Origin: Nitrospirota bacterium
Lineage (GTDB): Bacteria > Nitrospirota > Nitrospiria > Nitrospirales > Nitrospiraceae
Length of the DNA stretch: 64,000 nucleotides
Assembly: GCA_002737345.1 (NCBI GenBank)
Contig: NSIK01000016.1
Coordinates: forward strand, 70,158-134,157
Direction: 5' to 3'
In this document: positions 53,432 to 62,805 of the stretch, one piece after another
Numbering within the stretch: position 1 is the stretch's first letter
Layout of the letters: every line of letters starts with the position of its first letter
Notes under the pieces: generated by a model
Told to the model about the DNA's origin: nothing
The model's input: the letters and a program-made list of their open reading frames with translations, nothing else
The model's database searches: none
Position numbers and translations under genes: made by a program

Positions 53432-54712
53432 TTAGTTGGAAGGCCTGGCTCTAACCACCCAGGCGAGTTTGGCCGTAAAGAGGGTCAAGCTGCCCAGGAG
53501 CAGACCAACTGTGATCCACGTCGCGATCTGAATGGAGAGCGAAGTGAGAGAGAAGTTCCAGGTCATTGCAGCCAGCAGGCCGAAGCTCATCGTGCCTAAA
53601 CTCAATCCCGTCAGCTGAACGGTTCGCCACCGGTTCATGATGGCGGTGAGTTGCTCTCGATAAAGCCCCTGCTTTTTCTTGCTGGGGACACGACTGGTTG
53701 CCAGCATTTCAGGAATGCCATAGGACAGGGCCCCTACGACGGTCTGGAGGATGAACCCGATCAAGGCCATGTGGGTATAAGCCGCGAGGTGCAAGGACCC
53801 GAACGGGAGTATCGGCAACTGGGGGAATGCGTTGGCTCCGATGAGGACCCCCATGATCATGGTGAGGACTAGGAAAAATGTCGCGACCAGGAGGTGGTCG
53901 GAGGCGGCATTCCCCCGCTGGCCTGAGCCGATCCAGGTGCGCAGGAGGTTATAGGCATAGAGGCCGATGCTGATGACGAGCAGTCCCCCCACTGCAAGTT
54001 CAAGCTGGAGGGACGAGGTGATAAACCCGCCGATCAAGACGGCAAAGCCGACTGGTAGCAGTCTCATGACGAGTGTGGCGAGTCGCGGACTGTAGAGCTC
54101 GGCATGCAGGATGATCGGCAGGAGGCGATGCGTGAGGCCGATGATGGCCAGCGTGACAAATCCCAGCAGAATGATATGGAGATGCAGAAGCCGCGCATGG
54201 GCATAGAATTCCGGCATGAAGCGGAAGGCCATCGCGTCGCCCAGCCCCAATCCTGCGAGCAGGGCGAGGAGTGAGAATCGATAGAGCCAGGAGGAACTGG
54301 CTGGCTCAGCGCGGTGTTGCCGCGTGTATTGCCAGGCGGTCGAGGCAAGGGAGAGGGCTACCCCAATCACCACGATTCCTGCCAGGCCGACGATCCTCAT
54401 GTTTCCGAGTCCGAATCCCATGAGCAACGCTGCCGTTGCAGCGTTCAGGGTGACGAAGAGCAGCAGATGCGAGTCGGACGGGGTTCGGTCGCCTTGGGCA
54501 CTATGGGACTGGGAGGCGAGCAATCCGCCGACCATTAGTTGGAGGATGCCACCAATGAGGGCGGCATGCACATGGACCAGTTTGAGCCAGGAGGGCAGTG
54601 GCGTGCCATGGATCCATCCAATCAGGATGGTGAATCCCGCCAGAGCGGCCAGCAGGAGCCAGCTAAATCCTGTGACCAGAAAGCCTAGTGGGCGACAACT
54701 GAAACGGCTCAT
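53432..54712 (-). CDS. 12-TM membrane protein with oxidase-subunit-I-like histidines
   Basis: 426 residues with about 12 hydrophobic helices. His-containing helices read LVHVHAALIGG, HLHIILLGF...THRLLP and THMALIGF, the last followed by GALSYGIPE. This spacing resembles distant haem-copper oxidase subunit I or NnrS-type relatives that bind haem within the membrane. No complete CuB site is evident. Function unknown; it precedes a hydrolase gene. Confidence 0.65.
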   Translation of the reverse strand: MSRFSCRPLGFLVTGFSWLLLAALAGFTILIGWIHGTPLPSWLKLVHVHAALIGGILQLMVGGLLASQSHSAQGDRTPSDSHLLLFVTLNAATAALLMGFGLGNMRIVGLAGIVVIGVALSLASTAWQYTRQHRAEPASSSWLYRFSLLALLAGLGLGDAMAFRFMPEFYAHARLLHLHIILLGFVTLAIIGLTHRLLPIILHAELYSPRLATLVMRLLPVGFAVLIGGFITSSLQLELAVGGLLVISIGLYAYNLLRTWIGSGQRGNAASDHLLVATFFLVLTMIMGVLIGANAFPQLPILPFGSLHLAAYTHMALIGFILQTVVGALSYGIPEMLATSRVPSKKKQGLYREQLTAIMNRWRTVQLTGLSLGTMSFGLLAAMTWNFSLTSLSIQIATWITVGLLLGSLTLFTAKLAWVVRARPSN

Positions 54713-54721
54713 GGAGTCTTC

Positions 54722-54790
54722 CTAGCAGACGGCTGCAAGCTATGGTGGTATGCGAGAACAAAGCTGGCGGACTTTTTCCGCATCCTGCTA
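54722..54790 (-). repeat. Dispersed stop-codon-associated repeat, copy F (partial)
   Basis: Minus strand, starting at the thiD stop TAG (54788-54790): TAGCAGGATGCGGAAAAAG, then CCGCCAGCTTTGTTCTCGC. The later part is shortened; a TTGCAGCCGTCTGC stretch at the far end resembles the distal arm. Confidence 0.65.
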
Positions 54791-55591
54791 TGTCGGGAGA
54801 AAGTAGAAATGATTTGTTGGTCCCGTTCCGTGGCCGATCGCCAAACTATGGCGAATAGCTTCAGTGAGATAGGTTTTAGCCGATTGAACCGCATCGTTCA
54901 CCGATTTGCCGCGGGCGAGATGGGCGGCGATGGCCGAGGCCAGCGTGCAGCCAGTGCCGTGCGTGTGGGGAGTGTCGATGAACTCTCCCTTGAACACATT
55001 GAAGAACCGGCCGTCATAGAGCAGGTCGGTAGCCCGTTCCGCCAGCAAATGGCCGCCCTTGATCAGCACATATTTGCAGCCGAATCCGTGGATGATTTTG
55101 GCGGCGCGGCGCGCGTCGGCGAGCGTTTTGATTTCAAGGCCGGACAGTTGCTGCGCCTCATGGATGTTCGGCGTGACGAGCAGCGCCAAAGGGAAAAGCT
55201 GCTTTTTCATGGCGTCAATCGCTTCCGGCTTGAGCAGGGCCTGGCCGGTCTTCGAGATCATCACCGGGTCTACGACGAGATTCGTGACATTCTGGGGCCT
55301 CAGGAGTTTCGCGACGGTCTCAACAATCGCCATCGAGGAAAGCATGCCAGTCTTTACTGCGGCGACGTCGAAATCCTGGAAGACCGCATCAATTTGCGCC
55401 GCGACGATCGAGGTCGGCAACTCAAAGACGTCGGTGACCTTTTCCGTATTCTGCGCGGTGACGGCGGTAATCACCGACATGGCAAAGACGCCGTTGGCCG
55501 ACATGGATTTGATATCGGCCTGGATGCCCGCGCCTCCACCGGAATCGGAGCCGGCAATGGCCAAGACTTGTTTGATCGATGTTGTGTTCAT
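54788..55591 (-). CDS. thiD: Hydroxymethylpyrimidine/phosphomethylpyrimidine kinase
   Basis: 267 residues. IAGSDSGGGAGIQADIK and the HGTGCTLASAIAAHLARG anion hole are typical of ThiD. It phosphorylates HMP and HMP-P in thiamine synthesis. tenA lies upstream on the same strand, 515 bases away. No TPP riboswitch was recognised upstream. Its stop codon is part of repeat copy F. Confidence 0.95.
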   Translation of the reverse strand: MNTTSIKQVLAIAGSDSGGGAGIQADIKSMSANGVFAMSVITAVTAQNTEKVTDVFELPTSIVAAQIDAVFQDFDVAAVKTGMLSSMAIVETVAKLLRPQNVTNLVVDPVMISKTGQALLKPEAIDAMKKQLFPLALLVTPNIHEAQQLSGLEIKTLADARRAAKIIHGFGCKYVLIKGGHLLAERATDLLYDGRFFNVFKGEFIDTPHTHGTGCTLASAIAAHLARGKSVNDAVQSAKTYLTEAIRHSLAIGHGTGPTNHFYFLPT

Positions 55592-56106
55592 GGGCCTATC
55601 AATTGCACGGTCACGGGATGGTTTCGTTGGGGGGTAACTTTGGTCTGAGCCTTTGACCGTCGTAGATATTTTTTTGACAACTATTGTCTTGGTCGTTTTC
55701 CATTTTTTACCTTAAATCTTAGCTTATGATGCAATTATAGTTAATTTATTCTTCAAAATCATAGACTTTTCTAACTTTCCATAAAGATCGTCTCAAGGCG
55801 AACTTTACTGTTGTTTGGCTCGCTACAGCGAGGTTTACGAGCCTGATAGCCTCCTCGGGTCAGGAGCTAAAAACTGAAAGCAAGAAATCAAAAGAAAACA
55901 GTTAAGTAGCGACTAGAAACAACCACTAATACGTGAAGGGATATGTCAAAGACTGAGCGGACTGACTGGAGCCAATCGCATCGATGATTACAGCGGCGTG
56001 TGCGAAGGTGGGCGGGGTGCCCCATCGTGCGCGTTCTGCGAGAATTAGGGGATCCCATTCACGACTTCACGCTTTTACTATTTTCCCAATCTGGCCCGCC
56101 CTCCCT
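55592..56106. other. Long AT-rich intergenic region between tenA and thiD
   Basis: About 515 bases without a gene, much more AT-rich than the surroundings at 55660-55960. It contains a GGCTCG...CGAGCC inverted repeat near 55817-55845 and a CTCCT...AGGAG stem near 55850-55866. It may hold the thiD promoter, a small RNA or foreign DNA. No ORF or riboswitch consensus was seen. Confidence 0.45.
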
Positions 56107-56775
56107 TCACACCGGCCACTCTTCTTCCTTCCAGGCCATCTCCCAGAACATCCACTCATACCGCGAACTGAGTACAAACGATTTTTCCATCCGTTTCTTT
56201 TCTTCCTTGCCCGCCGTTTTGGCCCATTGGTCCACTTTTTTTCTCATCCATTCCTGCACCTCGGCGAACTCCGGCGACCCATAGAGCATGAGCCAGTCGC
56301 GATAGGGATGTTTCGTGGAGGGAGGTCCATTCTTGAGCAAATGTTGCCCTACGACGCAATAGATCCAGGCGCAGGGGAGTGCGACGACCGTGATCTCTGC
56401 CGCCGAGCCAGTATGGGCGATGGTAAGCATATGCCTAGTGTAGGCATAGTTCGTTGGCGCCATCGGCACGGAGGACATTTCCTTCGCTGTCATCTTCCAT
56501 CGCTTCCCATAGTTCTCGTGGAGGCTCCGTTCGACGGTGATGGTTTCCTCCGCGAGCCTGGCGAAGCGCAGCGCGCTCTCGGATTCCGGCGCTCTAACGG
56601 CTCCGGCCGCGAAGACACGGGACAGGTCGCCGAGGAATCTCGCATCTTGAAGTATGTAATATTTAAATTTTCGCTCGGGCAAGGTGCCGTTGCCGAGCGC
56701 AACGACGAAGGGATGGGTGAGCTGACTATCCCAGGTGGATTGCGCCAGCTTGCGGAGATGGTCAGAGAACGACAT
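56107..56775 (-). CDS. tenA: TenA-family aminopyrimidine aminohydrolase
   Basis: 222 residues from ATG 56775 with AAGGA eight bases upstream. TenA/THI-4 all-helical fold: THPFVVALGNGTLPERKFKYYILQDARFL, then LPCAWIYCVVG with the catalytic Cys/Tyr region. TenA salvages degraded thiamine pyrimidines. It lies 73 bases after the hydrolase lipoprotein gene. Confidence 0.9.
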   Translation of the reverse strand: MSFSDHLRKLAQSTWDSQLTHPFVVALGNGTLPERKFKYYILQDARFLGDLSRVFAAGAVRAPESESALRFARLAEETITVERSLHENYGKRWKMTAKEMSSVPMAPTNYAYTRHMLTIAHTGSAAEITVVALPCAWIYCVVGQHLLKNGPPSTKHPYRDWLMLYGSPEFAEVQEWMRKKVDQWAKTAGKEEKKRMEKSFVLSSRYEWMFWEMAWKEEEWPV

Positions 56776-56848
56776 GCGGATATTCCTTTCGCGTTCGATT
56801 GGGCGACGGCAACCATTTTCGCAAGCGAGGGGGCTGGCGCTTGTGCCG

Positions 56849-57841
56849 CTAGGGTCGTAGAAAATCAATGAGTGTTTGATTGACTAACTCCGGTTGCTCC
56901 CATTGTGGGATATGTCCTGCCTTGGGGATCCGGACGAAGGTCGAGCCGGCAATCGTTCGATGGAGCTGGTCGCCTGCCGGGATGGGGAATACCCGGTCTT
57001 CCTCGCCCCAGATAATCATCGTGGGGTGTGTGATCGTTCCAATGCGCGGCGCGAATTGTTCTTCCCAGAGGGGGAGGTTGGTACCGATGGTCAGTAGAGC
57101 CCGGAAGAGTCCCGGCTGTTGGCGGTTGCGGTTGGCCCGGTCCAATACCGCCGAGGTCAAGAGGGCCGGGTCGTAGACGAACTCACGCATGGTGGACTCC
57201 AGCATGCATCTCCCGAAGAGCCAATTGCCGAAAGAGACCAGCCCGGAGGAGGCGCTGGTTGTTAAGGCGCGGCGAATCGAGGGGCTGGCCAGATGCTCCA
57301 TCACGTGAGCCGGGAGTCCGTCGATGAGGATGAGCTGTGAGACCCTGGCCGGATGGTCGAGGGCGAGCCCAATGGCGAGTCCCCCTCCCATGCTGTTGCC
57401 CACGATGCTGGCCTGGGGAATCTGGAGTGCGTCCATGAAGCCCACAAGATATTTGAGCAGCTGATCCGGACGGTATTCGATATCCGGTTTGTCCGAGAGC
57501 CCTGCCCCGACCAGGTCTGGCGTGATCACGCGGAAATGGGCAGCGAGGGCCGCTTGTTGATGTTCCCATTGCCACATCGAGCCTCCAAACCCATGGAGGA
57601 GGATGACAGGCGCTCCCTGTCCCTGATCGAGGTAGGCGATGCGTTGATCGAGGACCGTGACAGTCTTGATCGGGAGTCGTCCGAGGGCGTCGAACCACAG
57701 AGGCAGGGGAGGAGTCGGCGTGCAAGCAGTCAGCATGAGCGACAGGCCTATGAGCGAAGCGAGAAGCCAGGCGCGGGAGCAACGAGGTGACAGGGCCTGG
57801 CTGTCGGAGCGAGAACTAGTCCAGTTGGATGACTGTTTCAT
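56849..57841 (-). CDS. Alpha/beta hydrolase lipoprotein
   Basis: 330 residues. Basic N-terminus, hydrophobic segment and lipobox (SLMLTAC), so membrane-anchored. ILLHGFGGSMWQW, nucleophile elbow GNSMGGG, catalytic Asp in WGEEDRVFP and His in AGHIPQWEQP. Resembles meta-cleavage-product hydrolases and haloalkane-dehalogenase-like enzymes. Its start overlaps the end of the carboxylase B gene by 26 bases. Confidence 0.85.
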   Translation of the reverse strand: MKQSSNWTSSRSDSQALSPRCSRAWLLASLIGLSLMLTACTPTPPLPLWFDALGRLPIKTVTVLDQRIAYLDQGQGAPVILLHGFGGSMWQWEHQQAALAAHFRVITPDLVGAGLSDKPDIEYRPDQLLKYLVGFMDALQIPQASIVGNSMGGGLAIGLALDHPARVSQLILIDGLPAHVMEHLASPSIRRALTTSASSGLVSFGNWLFGRCMLESTMREFVYDPALLTSAVLDRANRNRQQPGLFRALLTIGTNLPLWEEQFAPRIGTITHPTMIIWGEEDRVFPIPAGDQLHRTIAGSTFVRIPKAGHIPQWEQPELVNQTLIDFLRP

Positions 57842-59768
57842 CCGTCTTTACGTTGTCCCCTTCGGCGACCAGGATGGCGGTGACTTTTCCGTCAATCGGT
57901 GCCGGGACCTGGCTTTCCATCTTCATGGCTTCGATGATCAGGAGAGGGGTCCCAGTTGTTACCAGGGCACCGACTGCGACCAGCACCTTGACGACTCGCC
58001 CCGGCATCGGGGGGGCCACGTCGCCAGGCTTGGAGGGCCTGGGCCGTTTGCGTTTGGCATTGGTGCCAGCCTTGGGGGCTGTAGGCAGGCCGGCTAGAAC
58101 CTCCTGAATTGGTTCGAGCGAGACCTCTTCAAGTTTATCGTTGACCCGGATGTAGTAGGGTTTGCGTCCGTCGACTTTCCGCCCGGACCCTGAGACCTTT
58201 ACATGGTAGGTCTCGCCGTGGACCGTGACATTGAATTCTGCTGGGGCCAAATGGAGTTCGGTGGCCGTGGCAGGCCCGTGGGGCGAGAAGCTCTCGAGCG
58301 GCGCCAGCGCCAGATCTCCCTTTTCACGCGCTTCGAAAAAGTCTCGCGCGATGGCAGGGAAGAGGGTGAAGGAGAGCTGATCTTCCACTGTGGTCGCCGA
58401 GGCTGGCAGATCTTTTTTGATGGCTTCGAGTTCCGGCTCCAGCCGATCGGCTGGCCTGGTCTTGATCGGCTGTTCGTTTCCGATCGCGCGGGCCATGATA
58501 TCGAGATTGACCTGTCCCGGCGCCCGCCCGTAGAGTCCGAGGAAGTAGTTTTTCGTTTCCGTGGTAATGACTTTGTATCGCTCGCCCGTCAGGACGTTGA
58601 GCGTGGCTTGGGTGCCTACGATCTGGCTGGTCGGGGTGACGAGCGGGGGATAGCCCATGTCCTTGCGGACGCGCGGCACTTCATCCAGGACTTCTTTGAT
58701 CCGATCGAGCGCATTCTGCTCGGTCAGTTGCGCCGCGAGGTTCGAGAGCATCCCGCCGGGAATCTGCGAGGTGAGGATCTCGGCATCGACGCCGGTGAAC
58801 TCGCTTTCGAACTGCCGGTACTTTCGCCGCACGGTCCGGAAATGCTCGGTAATCGGAAGGAACGAGGCCAGGTCTAGGCCCGTATCGTACGGCGTGTTGC
58901 GCAGCGAGGCCACCACGGTTTCCGTTGCGGGATGCGAGGTGCCGCCGGCCAAGGGGGAGATGGAGGTATCCAACATGTCCAGGCCGCCGAGGATCGCCAT
59001 GAGGGAGGTCATCGAGGCCATGCCGGAGGTGTAGTGCGAGTGTAAATGGACTGGGACCTTCACGGCGGCTTTGATGCGGCGGACGAGGTGATAGGCGTCG
59101 AGCGGCGCCAGAAGACCGGCCATGTCTTTGATGCAGAGAGTGTTGGTCCCCAGGTCTTCCAATTTTTTCGCCATGTCGACGAACCGGTCGATGCTGTGGA
59201 CGGGACTGATGGTATAGCTGATGGCGGCTTCAACATGTTTGCCGCAGGCCTTCACTTCCCTCATGGCCCGTTCGAGATTGCGGATATCGTTCAGCGCGTC
59301 GAAGATGCGGAAGACGTCGATGCCATTAGTGGCGGACCGTTCGATGAACCGTTCCAGCACATCGTCAGCATAATGCCGGTAGCCGACCAGGTTCTGCCCG
59401 CGGAGCAGCATTTGGAGCTTGGTATTGGGCATGGCGGCGCGTAGCGCGCGGAGCCGCTCCCAGGGATCTTCTTTGAGGAAACGCAGGCAAGTATCAAAGG
59501 TGGCGCCGCCCCAGACCTCCAGCGACCAATAGCCGACGGCGTCGAGTTTCTTGGCGATCGGCAGCATGTCTTCCGTCCGCATGCGCGTAGCCAGAAGCGA
59601 CTGATGGCCGTCGCGCAAGGCGACCTCGGTAATCAGGAGGGGCTTGCCTGGCGCCGGTTGGATGGTCAGCTCAGGGCTGACCTTGGCGCGGGCCTTCGAT
59701 GTCCGGACGGCTGGGCTGGCGGTCCGTTTTTTGGAAGCCTGCTTTTTCGAGGGTCGTCGTGTCGCCAT
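57816..59768 (-). CDS. pycB: Pyruvate carboxylase subunit B (carboxyltransferase plus biotin carrier)
   Basis: 650 residues. A Lys/Ala-rich N-terminal ~30 residues precedes the HMGL-like carboxyltransferase (LRDGHQSLLATRMRTEDML; VHLHSHYTSGMA). A PYC/OADA domain and a C-terminal biotinyl domain with EAMKMESQV follow. With the biotin carboxylase at 59822 it would make oxaloacetate from pyruvate; the same fold serves in Na+-pumping oxaloacetate decarboxylase, but no membrane subunits are present. It provides the anaplerotic step in reductive-TCA autotrophs. Confidence 0.92.
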   Translation of the reverse strand: MATRRPSKKQASKKRTASPAVRTSKARAKVSPELTIQPAPGKPLLITEVALRDGHQSLLATRMRTEDMLPIAKKLDAVGYWSLEVWGGATFDTCLRFLKEDPWERLRALRAAMPNTKLQMLLRGQNLVGYRHYADDVLERFIERSATNGIDVFRIFDALNDIRNLERAMREVKACGKHVEAAISYTISPVHSIDRFVDMAKKLEDLGTNTLCIKDMAGLLAPLDAYHLVRRIKAAVKVPVHLHSHYTSGMASMTSLMAILGGLDMLDTSISPLAGGTSHPATETVVASLRNTPYDTGLDLASFLPITEHFRTVRRKYRQFESEFTGVDAEILTSQIPGGMLSNLAAQLTEQNALDRIKEVLDEVPRVRKDMGYPPLVTPTSQIVGTQATLNVLTGERYKVITTETKNYFLGLYGRAPGQVNLDIMARAIGNEQPIKTRPADRLEPELEAIKKDLPASATTVEDQLSFTLFPAIARDFFEAREKGDLALAPLESFSPHGPATATELHLAPAEFNVTVHGETYHVKVSGSGRKVDGRKPYYIRVNDKLEEVSLEPIQEVLAGLPTAPKAGTNAKRKRPRPSKPGDVAPPMPGRVVKVLVAVGALVTTGTPLLIIEAMKMESQVPAPIDGKVTAILVAEGDNVKTDETVIQLD

Positions 59769-59821
59769 GATGTCCTGGTCTTCTCGTTATCCTGTCAGCG
59801 GGTGGATAGACGGCTGTATGG

Positions 59822-61240
59822 CTACAGCCCTTCGTAGGCGGCGATGGCGGCGGAGAGCGCCAGCACCAGATCCTCTGGTTGCTCGAATTCATGGTAGTTG
59901 AAGAGCGCTGGATGCGTGTCTAAGTAAGAGGTGTCGAACCGTCCTGCCATGAAGTCCTCTTCCTGCATGATTTCCTTCATGAAGGGGATCGTCGTCTTGA
60001 CCCCGCGCAAGACATATTCTTCGAGCGAGCGTCTCATGCGGCTGACGGTTTCTTCCCAGGTGCGGCCGCGCACGGTGAGTTTGGCCAGGAGGGCGTCGTA
60101 GTAGGGCGGCACCACATAGTCTTTGTAGACCGCCCCGTCGATGCGCACGCCGATCCCGCCTGGCGAGAGATAGGCGGTAATCGTGCCGGCGCAAGGGCGG
60201 AAGTTATTCTTGGGGTCTTCGGCGTTGATGCGGCATTGGATGGAATGGCCTTGGAGCGTGACTTGCTGTTGGGTAATGTCGAGCGGCTTGCCCGCGGCAA
60301 TAGCGATTTGATTGCGCACGATGTCGATCGCCGTGATTTGTTCCGTCACGGTGTGTTCGACCTGGAGGCGCGGGTTCATCTCGATAAAGTAATAGCGTCC
60401 GTCCTGATCGAGGAGGAACTCGACGGTGCCGGCATTGTCGTAATCGACCGCTTTGGCGATGGTGATAGCCGCGTCACCCATTTCGGCGCGCAGTTGCGGC
60501 GTCAGAATCAGTGAGGGGGCGATTTCGATGAGCTTTTGGTGCCGGCGCTGGATCGAGCAATCCCGCTCACCTAGGTGGATGATATTGCCATGCCGGTCGG
60601 CCAGAATCTGGAATTCGATGTGATGAGGCCGCTCGATATATTTTTCAAGAAAGATGCTGCCATCGCCGAAGGAGGCGTGAGCCTCCCGTGAGGCGACCGC
60701 CATATTCTCGAGAAGTTCAGCATCGGACCGCACGACCCGAAGGCCGCGGCCTCCCCCGCCTGCGCTGGCTTTGATCATGACGGGGTAGCCGGTTTTTTTC
60801 GCAAAGGCCAAGGCTTCGTTGGCGTCGGTGACGTCGCCCTCTGTGCCTGGGACGATTGGGACTCCGACCCGCTTGGCTAGCTCGCGCGCTTTAACTTTGC
60901 TGCCCATCAAATCGATAGCATGGGGCGAGGGGCCGATGAAGGTTACGCCGGAGGTCTCGCAGAGTTGTGCGAATTGGGTATTTTCCGAGAGAAATCCATA
61001 GCCTGGATGGATGGCATCGGCGCCGATCCGTAGGGCCAGGTCGACGATCTGTTTGCTGTCCAGGAAGCCTTTGACCGGTCCGGGCCCGACCATATAGGCT
61101 TCGTCCGCTTTTTTGACGTAGATGCCGGTCGAATCGGCTTCGGAGTAGATGGCAGCGGTGGCGATATTCAATTCACGGCAGGCGCGGATAATCCGCATGG
61201 CGATTTCGCCGCGATTAGCCACCAGAATTTTCTTGAACAT
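59822..61240 (-). CDS. pycA: Biotin carboxylase subunit (pyruvate carboxylase subunit A)
   Basis: 472 residues. ATP-grasp biotin carboxylase: KILVANRGEIAMRIIRACRE, KASAGGGGRG, EKYIERPHHIEFQ and EMNPRLQVEHTVTE are intact. It carboxylates the biotin on the partner subunit 53 bases downstream. Acetyl-CoA carboxylase AccC is an alternative, but the adjacent pycB favours pyruvate carboxylase. Confidence 0.92.
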   Translation of the reverse strand: MFKKILVANRGEIAMRIIRACRELNIATAAIYSEADSTGIYVKKADEAYMVGPGPVKGFLDSKQIVDLALRIGADAIHPGYGFLSENTQFAQLCETSGVTFIGPSPHAIDLMGSKVKARELAKRVGVPIVPGTEGDVTDANEALAFAKKTGYPVMIKASAGGGGRGLRVVRSDAELLENMAVASREAHASFGDGSIFLEKYIERPHHIEFQILADRHGNIIHLGERDCSIQRRHQKLIEIAPSLILTPQLRAEMGDAAITIAKAVDYDNAGTVEFLLDQDGRYYFIEMNPRLQVEHTVTEQITAIDIVRNQIAIAAGKPLDITQQQVTLQGHSIQCRINAEDPKNNFRPCAGTITAYLSPGGIGVRIDGAVYKDYVVPPYYDALLAKLTVRGRTWEETVSRMRRSLEEYVLRGVKTTIPFMKEIMQEEDFMAGRFDTSYLDTHPALFNYHEFEQPEDLVLALSAAIAAYEGL

Positions 61241-61370
61241 GCCGGTCCTTATTCCTCGGATCGCTGCTAATTTTTGCGAGTGTTCTCAGCTGAAAATGAG
61301 GACGTAAACTAGCATAGAATCAAGAGTCTTGTCGAGGGAGTGAGGATGGGAATGGGGCTGATTGGGGAGG

Positions 61371-61401
61371 CCAGAGGCGCGGCACTGTGCCGCGCCTCTG
61401 G
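61371..61401 (-). terminator. Strong hairpin terminator after the IPT/TIG gene
   Basis: Perfect 14-base-pair stem (61371-61384 with 61388-61401) with a three-base loop, 20 bases after the IPT/TIG stop on the minus strand. No T-run. Confidence 0.6.
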
Positions 61402-61420
61402 CGGAGATTATCCGATTCCG

Positions 61421-61879
61421 TTACTTGGCTTGGACGAGGAATCCTTTTGAACGGGCATTGCCGCCGCCGGCGACCACATCGATGAACGACATGCCTGCCC
61501 GGACGTCAGGAACCGTGGCTTCGATGGTGCTATCGTTGACGAAGGTGTAGTCGATTTTGGCTGGCCCAGCCGCGCTAAAGGCCACCCCGTGGAAACATTC
61601 CTTAGCCCCGAAATTTTCGCCTTTGATGGTCACCTTCTGTCCAGGCTTGGCTTCGTCCGGCTCGACCCTGAAGATCTTGGGCCGTTTACTCCGATCGCAG
61701 ACCGGGTCCCGCTCGACTTTCGCCGTATCGGACCCCTTGATGGATTCAGTTCCGTAGAGGGTGAAGCCTGCGCCATCCACCATCGCGCCTGGTTCCTCCG
61801 CAGAGACGAGGGGGAGGGCTAACGTGATGGATCCGATGAGGCCTAGGAGCATGAACCACAATGATTGCCGTATCTGCAT
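61421..61879 (-). CDS. Exported IPT/TIG-domain protein
   Basis: 152 residues from ATG 61879, with a near-perfect AGGAGG site seven bases upstream. Signal peptide (LLGLIGSITLALPLVSA). The mature part has an IPT/TIG Ig-like fold: FRVEPDEAKPGQKVTIKGENFG and ATVPDVRAGMSFIDVVAGGG. Two Cys (DPVCD, AKECF) may pair. Probably periplasmic; it follows the phosphate-binding-like gene by 31 bases. Confidence 0.85.
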   Translation of the reverse strand: MQIRQSLWFMLLGLIGSITLALPLVSAEEPGAMVDGAGFTLYGTESIKGSDTAKVERDPVCDRSKRPKIFRVEPDEAKPGQKVTIKGENFGAKECFHGVAFSAAGPAKIDYTFVNDSTIEATVPDVRAGMSFIDVVAGGGNARSKGFLVQAK

Positions 61880-61910
61880 AGGTACCTCCTTGAAGAGCAA
61901 CGACATCTGA

Positions 61911-62732
61911 CTATTTCTCGTTGATGGGGATGTAGGTGTCGGCCATGAGTTGTTGCCCTGCCTGGGACAGGGCAAACTGAATGAAGGCCTCAGCCAGGGG
62001 ATGGGGCTCCTTCTTGGACAGGAGGAGGACCGGGCGCTTGAGCGGATAGCGACCGTCCTTGACGGTGGGGCCTTCCGGCTCGACCTTGTCGATGGATAGG
62101 AGTTTGACCGCGACGCCGCTCGCGACAACGGACAAGCCCTGACTGAGAGACAGGTAGGCGACCGCAGCCAGGGGAGGCAGGGTTCCCACGACAGTCTTGA
62201 TGACCTGTTCATCTGGGCCGATCACCTTCGCGCTGTTGGTTATCTTGCCGGTAATGCCCAGCTGCGATTCAAAGGCCTCGCGGACGTTTTGGTTGCGAGG
62301 CCGGTCGATGACTAATATTTTCGTATCAAGCCCGCCGAGTTCTGACCATAGCGTGATTTTGCCGGAGAAAATGTCGGCAGCCTGTTGTTTCGTCAGCTCT
62401 TTCGTGAGATTGGAGAGATGCACGAGAATGCCGATGCCATCCCACGCGATGGGCGTTGCCGCGAGATCCTGGGCTGCCGTTCCCGTGACGGCAATGTGGG
62501 CCTGGCCAGACTTGACCATCTCAACCGGACGCGAATTGCCGTCCCAGACCACATCGAGATAGGCGCGAGGGTTGGCTTTTTCAAAGGCGCGGGCGAGGGG
62601 TTCGATGGTCGTCAGTTCCGGTCCGTTGCCGGCGATGATCAGGTTCCCGGCGAATTCTGCCAGGACGAAAGGGGCCATGCCCCAGCTAAAGAGAAGGCTG
62701 AGGCCTAGCGCGAGGGCGAGTCTCGCGATCAT
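61911..62732 (-). CDS. PstS-like periplasmic substrate-binding protein
   Basis: 273 residues from ATG 62732 with GGAG upstream. Signal peptide (LALALGLSLLFSWGMAPFVLA). PBP-like fold: GNLIIAGNGPEL, DGNSRPVEMVKSGQAHIAVTGTA, then IFSGKITLW. It binds phosphate or a related oxyanion. No PstCAB genes follow; instead an IPT/TIG protein does. Confidence 0.83.
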   Translation of the reverse strand: MIARLALALGLSLLFSWGMAPFVLAEFAGNLIIAGNGPELTTIEPLARAFEKANPRAYLDVVWDGNSRPVEMVKSGQAHIAVTGTAAQDLAATPIAWDGIGILVHLSNLTKELTKQQAADIFSGKITLWSELGGLDTKILVIDRPRNQNVREAFESQLGITGKITNSAKVIGPDEQVIKTVVGTLPPLAAVAYLSLSQGLSVVASGVAVKLLSIDKVEPEGPTVKDGRYPLKRPVLLLSKKEPHPLAEAFIQFALSQAGQQLMADTYIPINEK

Positions 62733-62805
62733 GGGTGCTCCATAGGGTTGGGGTGGATATTGGGAAGGGGTGGCTGTGCGAGGGCCTGCCATTCCACGGT
62801 CTAGC

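Noticed and set aside
55592-55720. TPP riboswitch upstream of thiD
   Set aside because: No match to the conserved TPP-riboswitch core was seen on either strand.
55984-56871. 295-residue plus-strand open frame
   Set aside because: Antisense to tenA, whose TenA motifs are clear.
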